Assembly: GCA_950295325.1 (NCBI GenBank)
Contig: OX485808.1
Location: 22,588,527-22,652,526 of the forward strand
Length of the DNA stretch: 64,000 nucleotides
Direction: 5' to 3'
Source: Polytrichum commune
Lineage: Eukaryota > Streptophyta > Polytrichopsida > Polytrichales > Polytrichaceae
The notes under the pieces are model-generated. The model was not told the DNA's origin. It saw nothing but the letters and a program-made list of their open reading frames with translations, and did not search any database. The translations under genes were made by a program, and so were the position numbers. The first letter of the stretch is position 1, and each line of letters starts with the position of its first letter. Shown here piece by piece: positions 38,001 to 46,756 of this stretch.

Positions 38001-41000
38001 TATGCCGAAAATTCTCCCCGGGCACTGATCCCCATCATTTACAGGTGTCAGAAGTGCACAAGCTTGTCCTATTAGTGTATATGGAAAGTTAATGTGGAGG
38101 TAGTTAATGTGGCCCCAAGACTCCGGGCCTTCCCCTAAGTCTTCTTGGAGACTTCCAACCAACATTTTATATAAAAACAAGATAGTCACCTTACATCCGA
38201 AGCAGCATAATATGAAATAGTCGTCCACCTCAGTTTCCTAGACAAACAATTTAATGTGGTTCTCACTAATTTTGAATCCAGAGATTTGGCGTGGGTTGAG
38301 AGTTAACACAACCCACAATAATTCCACATGAAGAATTAATGTGGGTAAGGTAGATGTGTCTAATGCAGTTACTTACCTTAATTGGACACCTATGTTTGAG
38401 TGGTATGTGGTTAGATGCGGGTCCAAGAACGGATACACAAAAAAAACATGTGTTCAAATGAGATTGGATTGTGTGCTCAAAATATGAGAACAACTCTAGG
38501 CTCAATAATCAACTTAACTAAGGGGACCTCTATGCCCATTTAATGAGAACGAGAATCTTCACTTCGATACTGATTATGATATTTATACATGCTCTGAAAA
38601 TTATGAGGAAAGTAGCTATGCCCTCAATTTAGAGCTGCTGATTATCTTGGACTAATCGTGTGTTTATAGTGTAGGAGACATGGGCTGGTTGGGAAAAGTG
38701 ACCATCTCAAGACTCATCTAATGAACAACTTTGACCCACACTAATAGGAACAAATCAGTATACCAATCTTTCTTAACCTGCAGTAGGTACCTAAAAGCTT
38801 TTTTTTTCTTCTTTTCTTTTTTCTACTTCTTTCTTAAAACCCTGAGAATATTGGAATACATATGCATACTTCACAGCCCAGTCTCCAGTCAAACACGAAT
38901 ATGTCGCCCCATATTTTTATTATGAAGGTCAGGGATATTCTATTATTTCTTACCGAGTTTCTTAACTGAGCTCCTTATTGTTCTTGTGTGGTAACAGCAT
39001 TCGGAAGCGATGGCCTATTAGTTGGAGTTGCGGGTACTGATGTGTACCTGGGCCAGTTGAAAGGTGACCTATATGCACAGGTTTCGGCAGCTTTGAGCAC
39101 GAGGACAAGGGGCACTCTGAATGCACCTGCAAATCTCAATCTCTCTTGCAATTATCAGGTGATTATCTCTCCTACTGAATTCGCATGTTCATATTTAGAT
39201 ATGGTGAGTATCTCTCCTACTGAATTCGCATGTTCATATTTAGATATGGTGATTATCTCTCCTACTGAATTCGCATGTTCATATTTAGATATGTATCGTT
39301 TCCTGCCTGAATTGGATTTACACCTCGCGCTATGGGAGATCATAGTTCCTTATAACCACTGGTTCTCTTTCACCAGTCACCAGACGGTTTTATGAACTAC
39401 TACAATAGTAGATTTTAGATTTGTATTCGTAGGTTTTCAAACCCATCTAGTGGAAGAGAATTACACCATTTGTGTTAATTAGTGTCACATGTGTAGTAGT
39501 GCTGCTTGCCTTATTTTGAGGCGTATGCTAGGTCACATCAAAGATCATCAACTTCACCAAATTTAATGTCAGCTCATGATCCTTGGCGTTCAAATGCGCT
39601 TACTAATATCTTCGCATAAGTATGCTCGCTAGTTAGTGTTATGAGGTGGATGCCAATGTTACACAATGGTCTACAAGTTGATAAAAAGTGAGCATAAATG
39701 ACACTTGGCATTAGTATGCTTGAGAATATAACCCTCTTGCATACTTAAATGTTCGCACATGATACTTGCCATTAGTAAGCCCAATAGTGTCTTCCCCTTG
39801 CAAACCAAAATGCAATACTATCACCTCAAGTATCCCAATGTACTATGCTACTTCAAAAAAGTTACTTATTTTGATGAGTAATATCATGTTGATAATTAGT
39901 GGACGTGACACTTTGCCTAGTTTAGAACGTTTGCCAATACTATGCATGACACTAAATGCCATAAATGGTGTAGTGGTAAGCATCCACGAGTCCTACAGTG
40001 TCCATAACATACATAGACTTTTTTGACTCCTATCTCTACAACTGCTCTTTTCCCCTTACCCGAGATCCTAGAGCTTGGAAGGTATGTTGTCACCCATCTT
40101 CATTAAACACCTTTATTTGACTGGTGTAAAGCACGGATTGTCTCTAGGTTAAAAGAAAGCATGTTACAATGACATTGGACTCTGTGCTCAAAGTATATCA
40201 ACCTTCTCAGGTGGTCCAATAATTTGGACAATTGCGAGGGTCCATTTGATCACTTCGAGAGATAGATAATCTTCACTTTGACGACTTCTAACTTTTGCAT
40301 CCACCTCCGCTGCTTTCGAAACCCGAAAATGACACTCTATACATAAAGCGGCGATTCGTTGCAATCGCTAATCAAATGACACAATCCCCAATCCGTTCCA
40401 AGGGTCAAAATCATACATGGAGTTGGACATGATCGGGTGAGATCCTAGTGTTTCCAAGACCAACCGGATACAAGTTGACATCTTTCGGTTTCCCTTTATC
40501 AAATTGAAGAACATCCTGTCAATTCCTCTGAATGAACTGGTAACTTTTCCCGAAGTCTTGAATATGAACCGATCATCTCTCAGACTTAACCCGGTTCAAC
40601 TGTAACTAGTGTCCGGTTTCTCCCCGTTCATCGAGTTGGCAAGTGCCCACAAACTATCAGGGTTCCATAACTGCAAGCTTACCTTCCTTACATGAAACCT
40701 CTCGGGTGTCGGACTTGTTTTGCAATTTTTTTGCAGAACCAACCGGCGGTGCAGGTGTGTGTGACAAACTCCACTCTCAACGGAGTTTGCATGCAAAACT
40801 TGGACACCTCCAACAGTTTGCAAGCCCGGGTGTGTTGCGGCGGCTGTTTAGCACCCACGAGTGGCAAGAAAACACCGTACTGGGTTTGGATAATAGTAGC
40901 TGTTGCGGCTTTAGCGGTGTTGGGAATCATAGGAGCTGTTGTTTATTGTGTGTGTGGTCCATCGAGACCCCAACCTCACGTTCCCGATACTTTTCCCGGG

Positions 41001-41087
41001 GGTAACGGCGACGGCACGAACACGATGAATGCAGGAGGCCAGTTTGATCCACCTTACAGTCCCCCCAAGTACAAGGGACAAGATTAG
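29097..41087 (+). CDS. Type I membrane protein with Cache-like and VWA domains (alpha2delta/CACHD-like)
   Basis: I assembled nine exons by GT-AG sites and unbroken frame: 29097-29259, 31420-31588, 32913-33078, 34086-34135, 34774-34996, 35667-35843, 37124-37472, 38998-39158 and 40737-41087, 602 residues in all. Residues 1 to about 25 are a hydrophobic signal peptide (LAAVLIPFLLL). A Cys-rich stretch (about 54-105) follows. Next is a segment ending FFGSTSGAWRAFPGR (152-166) and QRPWY (180-184), the RPWY hallmark of Cache domains in calcium-channel alpha2delta proteins. The VWA domain starts at KIIIDTGNSMG (Asp199) and includes VIIVFTDGN (317-325). A second Cys cluster (494-523), one transmembrane helix (about 536-558) and a Pro-rich cytoplasmic tail ending KYKGQD complete it. 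In the metal site the first Ser of DxSxS is Gly. It probably senses or binds extracellular ligands; no ligand can be named. It has no channel gene as neighbour. Introns of 0.6-2.2 kb are packed with MITEs. Confidence 0.88.
29440..30860. repeat. Degenerate tandem array in intron 1 of the VWA/Cache gene
   Basis: A core close to tgctctaccgacaggttttg, followed by aggtagagag, occurs at 29469, 29913, 30120 and 30464, with a decayed copy at about 30744. Spacing is 444, 207, 344 and 284 bp. The sequence between copies is also related: 'gtatgtaggttttcagaaa', 'gatgatggggg' and 'gttggagttttat..gtgaggtgag' blocks recur. The core is the best conserved part. On the minus strand three copies stay open and read LSTSKPVGRA or close to it. 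Confidence 0.7.
31040..31385 (-). mobile_element. Family F repeat in intron 1 (reverse)
   Basis: It reads 'gatgattagcaaatcc', 'gcgtgctcattaagttg' and 'catattttgagcacg' in the inverted family order. It ends just before the exon 2 acceptor (31418-31419). Confidence 0.65.
32205..32430. mobile_element. Short family-D-like MITE in intron 2
   Basis: The ends 'tttatggtatttagtctca' and, inverted, 'acactaaataccataaatgg' enclose about 225 bp of non-coding DNA. The interior differs from the full family D copies. Confidence 0.5.
32652..32878 (+). mobile_element. hAT-like MITE, family E, copy E4, in intron 2
   Basis: It has the standard interior (gagatttttgggtata, ctaagtccaaccggttac, ggttctccccactcattg). 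The flanks ttgcatat (32644-32651) and ttgtatat (32879-32886) match at seven of eight. It ends only 34 bp before exon 3, so it sits against the splice acceptor region. Confidence 0.8.
33656..33820 (+). mobile_element. hAT-like MITE, family E, copy E5, in intron 3 (internally deleted)
   Basis: The termini CAGTGTCCGGGGAGATTTTT and GTCTCCCCATCCATTG are intact. The 8-bp target duplication cattggtc is perfect (33648-33655 and 33821-33828). About 65 bp of the usual interior is missing. This copy defines the element's ends. Confidence 0.9.
34451..34649 (-). mobile_element. hAT-like MITE, family E, copy E6, in intron 4
   Basis: Inverted copy (CAATGGAGAACTGACTGC to CTCCCTGGACACTG). The flanks gttttacg (34443-34450) and gttctaca (34650-34657) agree at six of eight. 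Confidence 0.75.
35025..35425 (+). mobile_element. Family F repeat in intron 5
   Basis: Landmarks in order: 'ttggacacctataattgagtgg', 'gtgctcaaaatatgataacc', 'taatgagcacgagaatcttcac' and 'ttcatatcctaggagaagtgg' type sequence. It begins about 30 bp after the exon 5 donor and fills most of the 670-bp intron. Confidence 0.7.
35906..36137 (+). mobile_element. hAT-like MITE, family E, copy E7, in intron 6
   Basis: Full-length 232-bp copy from CAGGGTCCGGGGAG to CTTCTCCCTGTTCATTG. The 8-bp target duplication gctggatg is perfect (35898-35905 and 36138-36145). It lies 62 bp after the exon 6 donor. Confidence 0.92.
36190..36600 (+). mobile_element. Family F repeat in intron 6, with an AT microsatellite
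   Basis: The family F block follows directly after E7. It contains (TA)n at about 36290-36312 and a G-tract at about 36374-36384. Confidence 0.7.
36601..37123. other. Rest of intron 6; nothing recognised
   Basis: Intron DNA without repeat match up to the exon 7 acceptor (ttttgcag, 37116-37123). Confidence 0.5.
37505..38027 (-). mobile_element. hAT-like MITE, family E, copy E8, in intron 7, interrupted by MITE A3
   Basis: The left terminus CAATGAACAGGGAGAACTG is separated from the rest (ttacagatgaaccggttgag) by a complete family A element. The right terminus is CTCCCCGGGCACTG. The flanks aaccccat (37497-37504) and atccccat (38028-38035) agree at seven of eight. It starts 33 bp after the exon 7 donor. 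Confidence 0.85.
37522..37834 (-). mobile_element. MITE family A, copy A3, nested in E8
   Basis: The two ends are identical inverted repeats over 24 bp or more (CTACACAAAATATGATATTT and onward). The interior is family A in reverse (ggtggtaa, ctcaacactaattttcaa, gttacttactttc). Nesting dates it as younger than E8. Confidence 0.9.
38335..38740 (+). mobile_element. Family F repeat in intron 7
   Basis: Standard family F order from 'accttaattggacacc' to the 'gaacaactttgaccc' region. A T/C-rich tract follows at about 38800-38835. Confidence 0.7.
39159..39293 (+). repeat. Three tandem 45-bp units beginning at the exon 8 splice donor
   Basis: Units at 39159-39203, 39204-39248 and 39249-39293 are identical except for one base (gtgatt, gtgagt, gtgatt at their starts). 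The first unit begins exactly at the exon/intron junction CAG|GTGATT, and each later unit again offers GT after ATG. 45 is a multiple of three and all units stay open (each reads VIISPTEFACSYLDM or with S for I). Use of the second or third donor would therefore lengthen the protein by 15 or 30 residues without a frameshift. Confidence 0.95.
39466..39976 (-). mobile_element. MITE family D, copy D4, in intron 8
   Basis: The ends 'acaccatttgtgttaattag' and 'gacactaaatgccataaatgg' are inverted relatives. The interior runs in reverse relative to D2 (cattagtatgcttgag, cccaatgtactatgctac). Confidence 0.7.
40105..40290 (+). mobile_element. Family F fragment in intron 8
   Basis: It shows the 'acacctttatttgactgg', 'ttggactctgtgctcaaagtat' and 'gataatcttcactttgac' landmarks only. 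Truncated. Confidence 0.5.
40428..40632 (+). mobile_element. hAT-like MITE, family E, copy E9, in intron 8 (left tip lost)
   Basis: The interior matches the family, and the right terminus is TTTCTCCCCGTTCATC. The flanks gagttgga (40420-40427) and gagttggc (40633-40640) agree at seven of eight. It ends about 100 bp before exon 9. Confidence 0.75.
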
Positions 41088-41715
41088 GCTGCAGACTGGC
41101 TACTGAAGTGACACAACTACTTGTATTCTAATGGAGATTTTTTTATGAATTTTTTTTTATGAAATTCTTTATTGGTTTGCTTGTCTTCTTCTTGCCCATG
41201 AACTTGTCTTTGAATGTGGAAACTGAGGTAGAAATACCATAACCCGTTAACCACCCTCTAGCCATGCACTAAACCGCCGTCAGAATGGTGAAGTGCCATT
41301 TCTAAAGCTGGTCATGGCTCGGCGGCAACTTCAATCCATGTACACTTAGTGTAGCCAATGGGAGTCAGGTGTTAATGTACTCATGAGGTAACCGATTTAG
41401 GCGATGTTGTGTATGGAAATGTGGATCACTGTGTTCGGTGTAGGGAGAATCTAGTGAATGAGTAGGGGTTTGGACAGCTTTCCCACTTTGAAAAATTGTA
41501 GCATTTTTTGTATAGGGCAGGAAAATATGAAACAACTTGCATTCTTCATGAATCCTTCTCGTCTATCTTGGAAAATTATCTCATGATTGTCAGACCAGAT
41601 CTTCAATGCGAATCAGCTTATTTTCACGGGTTATGGTATTTCTACCTTAGATGACTAATGTGGATGGAATGAAGTTTTAGATAACTAGAATTGTATGTAA
41701 GAAACTACAATGAAT
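41088..41715 (+). other. 3' UTR and downstream flank of the VWA/Cache gene
   Basis: Sequence after the TAG at 41085-41087 is unique and T-rich (41145-41165). No gene is seen; a poly(A) site cannot be fixed. Confidence 0.4.
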
Positions 41716-42310
41716 ATTGTATGTAATGTCATATGGTATTTTATGTCAGTGGTAACTTTTCCTAATGACATGTGTTGGGAATGAGTTAACGAGTATTGTC
41801 ATCCCAACTTACTTTTAGTTCATCCACTTCTGCATCTTAACAATCTTGTGATGATATATTGTCATGGATGATTGGAATTGGATGAAAAATCATTTATAGC
41901 TTGTCCATATTAGGGCCAGTCGTTGGCCTTGGGCAATAGGAGGAGCCCCTCAATAATAGGGAAAGTGCATCTCTTTTCAGAATTCACTGCTACTAGTAAG
42001 GATTTTCTTGTCCTACTCACATGAACCTTACTGGAGGTAATGTACTGTAGTTTCACTAGTGCATACAAGACAAGAACTCCAATGAAGATGGAAAGCCTCC
42101 CATTGGTGTGGCCAATTGTCGGTCCTAGTTTGGGCATGATATTAGTAAGTGATAGTAATTGCAAAATTGTAAATCTATAATGCCTAATCTTTTTTACAAG
42201 GAATGTTAGGTTTACATTTAGTGTTAGTGACACTACACATGCAGTTAACAATTAGTATTGAGCAAGGCAAATAAAATTGATGGCACTACCTATATACAAT
42301 ATTTAGTGTA
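41716..42310 (+). mobile_element. MITE family B, copy B3, interrupted
   Basis: Family B sequence (gtcatatggtattttatgtca, attgtcatggatgattgg) breaks at about 41910 and resumes at about 42128 (agtaagtgatagtaattgc), ending aatatttagtgtag. Confidence 0.7.
41913..42125. mobile_element. Short Tourist-like MITE nested in B3
   Basis: The ends GGGCCAGTCGTTGGCC and, inverted, GGCCAATTGTCGGTCC flank about 210 bp of non-coding DNA. TTA precedes it and TAG follows. The target duplication is therefore imperfect and the class is tentative. Confidence 0.5.
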
Positions 42311-42589
42311 GATAGAGCTATCTAGAGCCTAAGTTAACTCCCATCCTTAAGATAAGGCATGAGGGGGGGGGGGGGGGAAGCTAAATAATCCTTCCATCTT
42401 GTAGCACCTAGTATAGCTCATTATGAAAAGTCTCTACATTTGGACTTCTCATGTACAATTTTTGACAAATTCTAATATATCAAGTTTATGAAACTCATGT
42501 GAACCTTGAATGATATACCATTGAACTTTGAACAATGGGTAGAGCCTCACATGTGTAGCACCTTGTTTTCCCCATCATAACTATTATAT
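42311..42589. other. No gene seen; long G-tract
   Basis: A run of about 16 G (42363-42378) is the only notable feature. Confidence 0.5.
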
Positions 42590-43178
42590 CCTTTTCACTC
42601 CATCCTCATTAGCTTTGAAACATGTGCATGAACAATTTTGCAAGAAATTTATTGCAGATGGACTTGTTGGTTGTAATTCAAGCATGCTAAAGAACATAAT
42701 TTTGGTAACTTGGGTAGGCACTGCCTAATTTGTCAAATAACCAGTCCAAAAGACATGGTCAAATGGACCAACCTTGATAATGTTTTTGTTAATACATGAA
42801 GTCACCAGCATCATGCATGCATTGTGTGGGTGATGGAGTAAAAACTATCCCAATCATTGTAACCTATTGGGTTTTATACTTTTTAATTCATTTTTGCTTC
42901 ATGTCTAGGATTGCATTTTCACTTCATCCTCATTGGCTTTGACACCCATGAATCAACTATTTTGCAAGGAAGATGTTGCAAAGGGACTCCCCAATATGCC
43001 AAAGAACAAAAGTGTGTGCATAGGCAACTTAGGTAGGCTTTGCAAAATCTATTGGAAAACCCAACCCAAAAGATTTTGTCAAATGTAAAACTTGACTTGA
43101 TATTATTTCTGGCAATAAATAAAGTCATCAACATCACGCATGTATTTTGTGAGTTATAGAGCATTAACTATCCTAAGG
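42590..43178. repeat. Direct tandem duplication of about 270 bp
   Basis: Unit 1 (about 42592-42855) and unit 2 (about 42910-43178) share 'ttcac-ccatcctcatt-gcttt', 'aatca-ttttgcaag', 'aacttaggtaggc' and 'aagtcat-caacatcacgcatg' type blocks in the same order, offset by about 320 bp. Diverged, non-coding. Confidence 0.6.
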
Positions 43179-43189
43179 TATGTGGGCGT

Positions 43190-43780
43190 TTCATGGTAAA
43201 CATTTTCTCATTGGACAATTATATTTGAGTGGTGTGTGGTTAGGTGTGGATGTGAAAACGGACACCAAGAAGACATGCATTAAAAAGAGATTGGACCACT
43301 CCCTCAAAATGATATGTTCATCGTTCCAGGCTTAGTGGTCAACATAATTGGGGGGGGGGGGACCTATGTGATCATTTAATGTCAACAAGAACCTTCACTT
43401 TGACAATGAATGAGATATACATAAGAGTTTTGAAAATGATGAGGAAAATGGCTATGAACATGATTAGAAATTGGCTATGAAGTCACATTGATTGCATGTT
43501 TTGCAACCTACAAGAAGTGGGTGCATAATTTAAAGTGACCATTTAAGGGCACGCGGATGTTATTCGTCTTTCGAAAATAAGTCGAACACCTGTATACAAT
43601 TGGTGTGTGGTCAAGTGAGGAACAAAGAACAAACATCATAAGGACACATGCTTAAATGAGATTGGATCATGTCTTCAGTTTTTATAAGTACTCCACATTC
43701 AATATATAGTGAATGGAATTGGGAGGACCTGTATATGTATATATTCGGTTAAAGAATCAACATACATGCACTTCCAATAA
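43190..43780 (+). mobile_element. Family F repeat plus a second truncated copy in tandem
   Basis: A near-complete copy (43190-43560) carries a G-tract at about 43351-43360. It is followed by a partial copy (43580-43780) restarting with 'cgaacacctgtatacaattgg'. Confidence 0.6.
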
Positions 43781-44734
43781 CCATATTATAACAAAGGGAT
43801 GTCCGATTTTTGCTAATGCTTCATTGTCGATTCGCTACTACAACACCACAAGTTTCATTGTGTAAATGTAATAAGTAAAAGTTGGATAACATGGAAAAGG
43901 AACCAAATAAATAAATTTATCATTATGACTGTGACAATAAGTAGCCAAAATCCTCCAGTTGACACCCAAAATGATTCATTTATGCAATTTCTTGCAATGA
44001 GTTGTCTTGGCCGAGTCACAGCGGATGGTTGCAATGGACAAGTTTTCTTCTTCAGGAATGACACCTTAACACTTGCTTGCTTAAGCTTACTTACCTTAAT
44101 TCCTTGGATTGTGTTGAAAAGCGGCTCTCACACGCGGCAGTAAGTTAGAGTTACAACCATTCTTCAATCTCCTTTGGCCTGTCTTTGTGAGCAAGTTATA
44201 GTAATTTCCGAGTCCCTTGGAACCTCATCGCAAAATAAAGTTATTGTTCATACGATGGTAGCAATAGCTATGGCGGCCACAAAGTCATTGTTCGTTCAGC
44301 CCACTCTCCAAGTTTCTCGCCGCACATTACCCTCTTCGACGCTCTTTTGCAACCGAGGTACTTGAATACCTCACAGTTTTCATGTCACTCCAATTTGGAC
44401 TCTCACATCATCATGTGATGCTCGAATGGCTTCGGCAGCAAAGTGCCCCTTAGCTCGCCCTTGAAGAATCATCTCACACTTCGTAACCTTCAAGATTGAA
44501 AGGTTGTTGGGATTCTTTGTAGTGTACGTTCAAGATTCGAGATTCAAGATTCAAGACCTTATCCTTTGAAGTTTTCAATCCTTTCGAATTTCACCCTTTT
44601 GAATTTTCAATCCTGTGAAATTTTCTCCCCAGCTCCCACGCAGCCACCAATGCATATGTGCGGGAACTTGAACTAAGTTATGCATAAAATCTGTGTGTGT
44701 ATGTGCAATGTACGAATGCAATTTGTTAGGCTGG
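43781..44734. other. No gene seen
   Basis: Unique-looking sequence with chance frames up to about 70 codons. A small 'gattcaagattcaagac' tandem lies near 44530-44555. Confidence 0.4.
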
Positions 44735-45110
44735 TGAATGCAATCGTTGATGAATTTTCTTGGGGTTTTGGCGCCAGAGGGTGGATGGAAGTGTTGATGA
44801 TTTCTTGGAGTTTGGGGACCAGAAGGTGAATGCATGTGTTGAATTCTATGTGTTTTGCTTAGATTGGCGCCAGAGAGTGAATGCAAGTTTTGATAAATTC
44901 TATGGGTTTTCTTGGATTGGCGCCAGAGTGTGAATGCAATTGTTGATTTCTTGGGATTCTGGTGCCAGAGAGTCAATGCAAGTGTTGAATCGCATGAAGT
45001 TTTCTTAGTCTGGCGCCAGAGAGTGTGTAAATGCATGTGTTGATTTGTATAGAGGGTGAATGCAAGTGTTGATAAACAAATTCTTGGGGTTTTCTCAGAG
45101 TTGCGGCAGA
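44735..45110 (+). repeat. Tandem repeat array immediately upstream of the DUF427 gene
   Basis: Eight copies of a unit of roughly 45-55 bp (gtgaatgcaagtgttgat ... ttcttggggttt ... tggcgccagaga) start at about 44735, 44781, 44826, 44877, 44931, 44973, 45029 and 45057. The last copy is open in the frame of the DUF427 exon. A C/T-rich tail with CAG at about 45097 could act as a splice acceptor. Confidence 0.85.
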
Positions 45111-45190
45111 AGGCAGTGGAGGGGCGAGCTCTGCATTGCGGGGGTGGGACGAGAACTGCTACTAGTGGAGTTGGCGGCGCAAGAGCGACG

Positions 45191-46711
45191 ATGAGACAGG
45201 AGCGGGAGAAGGCAGGACCAGGCCAGGAATCTGTGTGGGACTACCCGCGCCCCCCGCGCTTGGAGCCTGTAGCGGAGCGTATTCGCGTGGATTTTAACTC
45301 CAAAACTCTGGCTGACACCACCCGCGCCTACCGTGTTTTGGAAACCAGCCACCCTCCAGGTACTTAATTAGCTTCCATTCACCTCCTTCCACCAACTCAC
45401 TCTAGCTATGTCATCAATACCGAAACCCGAAAGCCAAAAAATTATTTAAACTGCTTTCACTTGGTTGCATGAATTCCGTTCGTATCCTTCCATAAACTCT
45501 CTTTGGCTGTGCACTTAAAAACCCAAATTTCCATCTTCTCCTTGCCCTTGGTGGCATCGATTCCAGTCACATGCTGAAATGAACTCACTCTGGCTATGTA
45601 ATTGAATCCAAAACCCAAAACCCAAAATACAAGTCCATTCACATACTTCCACAAACTCACTCTGGCTGTGCAATCAAACCCACAATTGAATCTAAACTGC
45701 TTGCCTTTGGTGAAATCAATTATACTCACATCCCTAAACGAGCTCGCTCTGGATATGCAATCAAATTCAAAACCTAATACCCAAAACCTTATATAAATTG
45801 CTTGCGCTTGGTGGCATAAATTCCATTCTCATCCTTCAACGAGCTTAATCTGGCTGTGTGCAAACAAACAAACTCACAATTGCATCTATGACTACTTGCA
45901 TCAATTCCGTTCACATTATTCCACGAACTCACTCTAGCTGTGCCATCAAACCCGAAATCTCATCTAAACCGCTTGCATCAATTCCACTTACATCCTTCCA
46001 TGAACTCACTCTGGCCCAAAATTGCATTCAAATTGCCTTGTATCAATTCCATTCGTATCCTTCAATTACAACCTGCGGCCATGCCATAATGGATAAATTC
46101 TGCTAATGAAAAATCACATAGATAAAGTAAGTGTCCAGGACCCAGCTTCTAGATGACTTATATCCTATGTAATACCAAACTGTGCTTCGCCCTTGAAACT
46201 CGTGTTCTATTCACTTTACTCACTAGAAAAAGGAACAAGGAAAAAGAAAGGCAATTTGTGGATAACCAATCGTTCTTCATATCTCTGAGATATCTCACAA
46301 ACTCATTCTGGCTGTCCAGTCAAACCCAAATCTCAAAGCTGCATCTAACCTGGGAGCAATTTTGGTTTGGTGGCATCATCATCAGTGTACTACATACCCC
46401 AAGAGGACATAAACATGGAGTACGTGAGGAAGGCATCCGGGAGCTCGTTCTGCGAATGGAAGGGCAATGCGACCTACTGGACAGTGAGCGTGGACGGGCG
46501 CACGGCGGAGAAGGTGGGGTGGAGCTACGAGGACCCCACCGCCCAGTTCCGGCCCATCAAATCCTTCATTGCATTCTACGCCGGCCCCATGGATGCTTGC
46601 TTCGTGGGCGATGAGCGCGCGCAGCCCCAGCCTGGTGGCTTTTATGGTGGTTGGGTCACCTCCAAGGTTGTGGGTCCTTTCAAAGGCGCCCCTGGCTCTT
46701 GGGGATGGTAG
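45191..46711 (+). CDS. DUF427-family protein
   Basis: Two exons, 45191-45359 and 46386-46711 (phase 1 junction), encode 164 residues. The protein shows the DUF427 (Pfam NTP_transf_9) pattern: ESVWDYPRPPRLEP near residues 13-26, LADTTRAYRVLETSHPP (about 40-56) directly followed across the splice by VYYIPQEDI (57-65), then CEWKGNATYW (about 77-86) and the C-terminal VGPFKGAPGSWGW. The fold is known from bacteria, fungi and plants; no reaction is established to my knowledge. No signal peptide is visible, so it is probably a soluble intracellular protein. I chose the ATG at 45191 because it is the first in the open frame; upstream in-frame codons extend to 45056 without ATG. Exons are GC-rich. 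The gene is wrapped in tandem repeats upstream, in its intron and downstream. Confidence 0.88.
45370..46340. repeat. Tandem repeat array filling the DUF427 intron
   Basis: About nine copies of a 73-104 bp unit with the core aactcactctggctgtgcaa occur at about 45393, 45496, 45581, 45654, 45739, 45839, 45920, 46000 and 46297. Satellite words are cttggtggcatcaattcc, cattcacatccttcca and aaacccaaaa. The array begins within about 15 bp of the donor. The acceptor region itself (ttggtggcatcatcatcag) looks like part of a unit. A unique 200-bp gap lies at about 46085-46285. Confidence 0.88.
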
Positions 46712-46756
46712 TCCACCACTACCTACTTAGCAACTAGATTCTGGATCGTTTATCTT

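Noticed and set aside
39155-39343. Minus-strand frame with repeated SKYEHANSVGEI words
   Set aside because: Product of the 45-bp DNA triplication at the exon 8 donor, not an independent gene.
44575-45036. 153-codon minus-strand frame with repeated HSLWRQ-like words
   Set aside because: It lies wholly in the tandem array upstream of DUF427 and its periodicity follows the DNA repeat; no promoter, splice sites or family match.
46153-46614. 153-codon + strand frame overlapping DUF427 exon 2
   Set aside because: Wrong frame; the DUF427 reading with a consistent splice from exon 1 explains the sequence.
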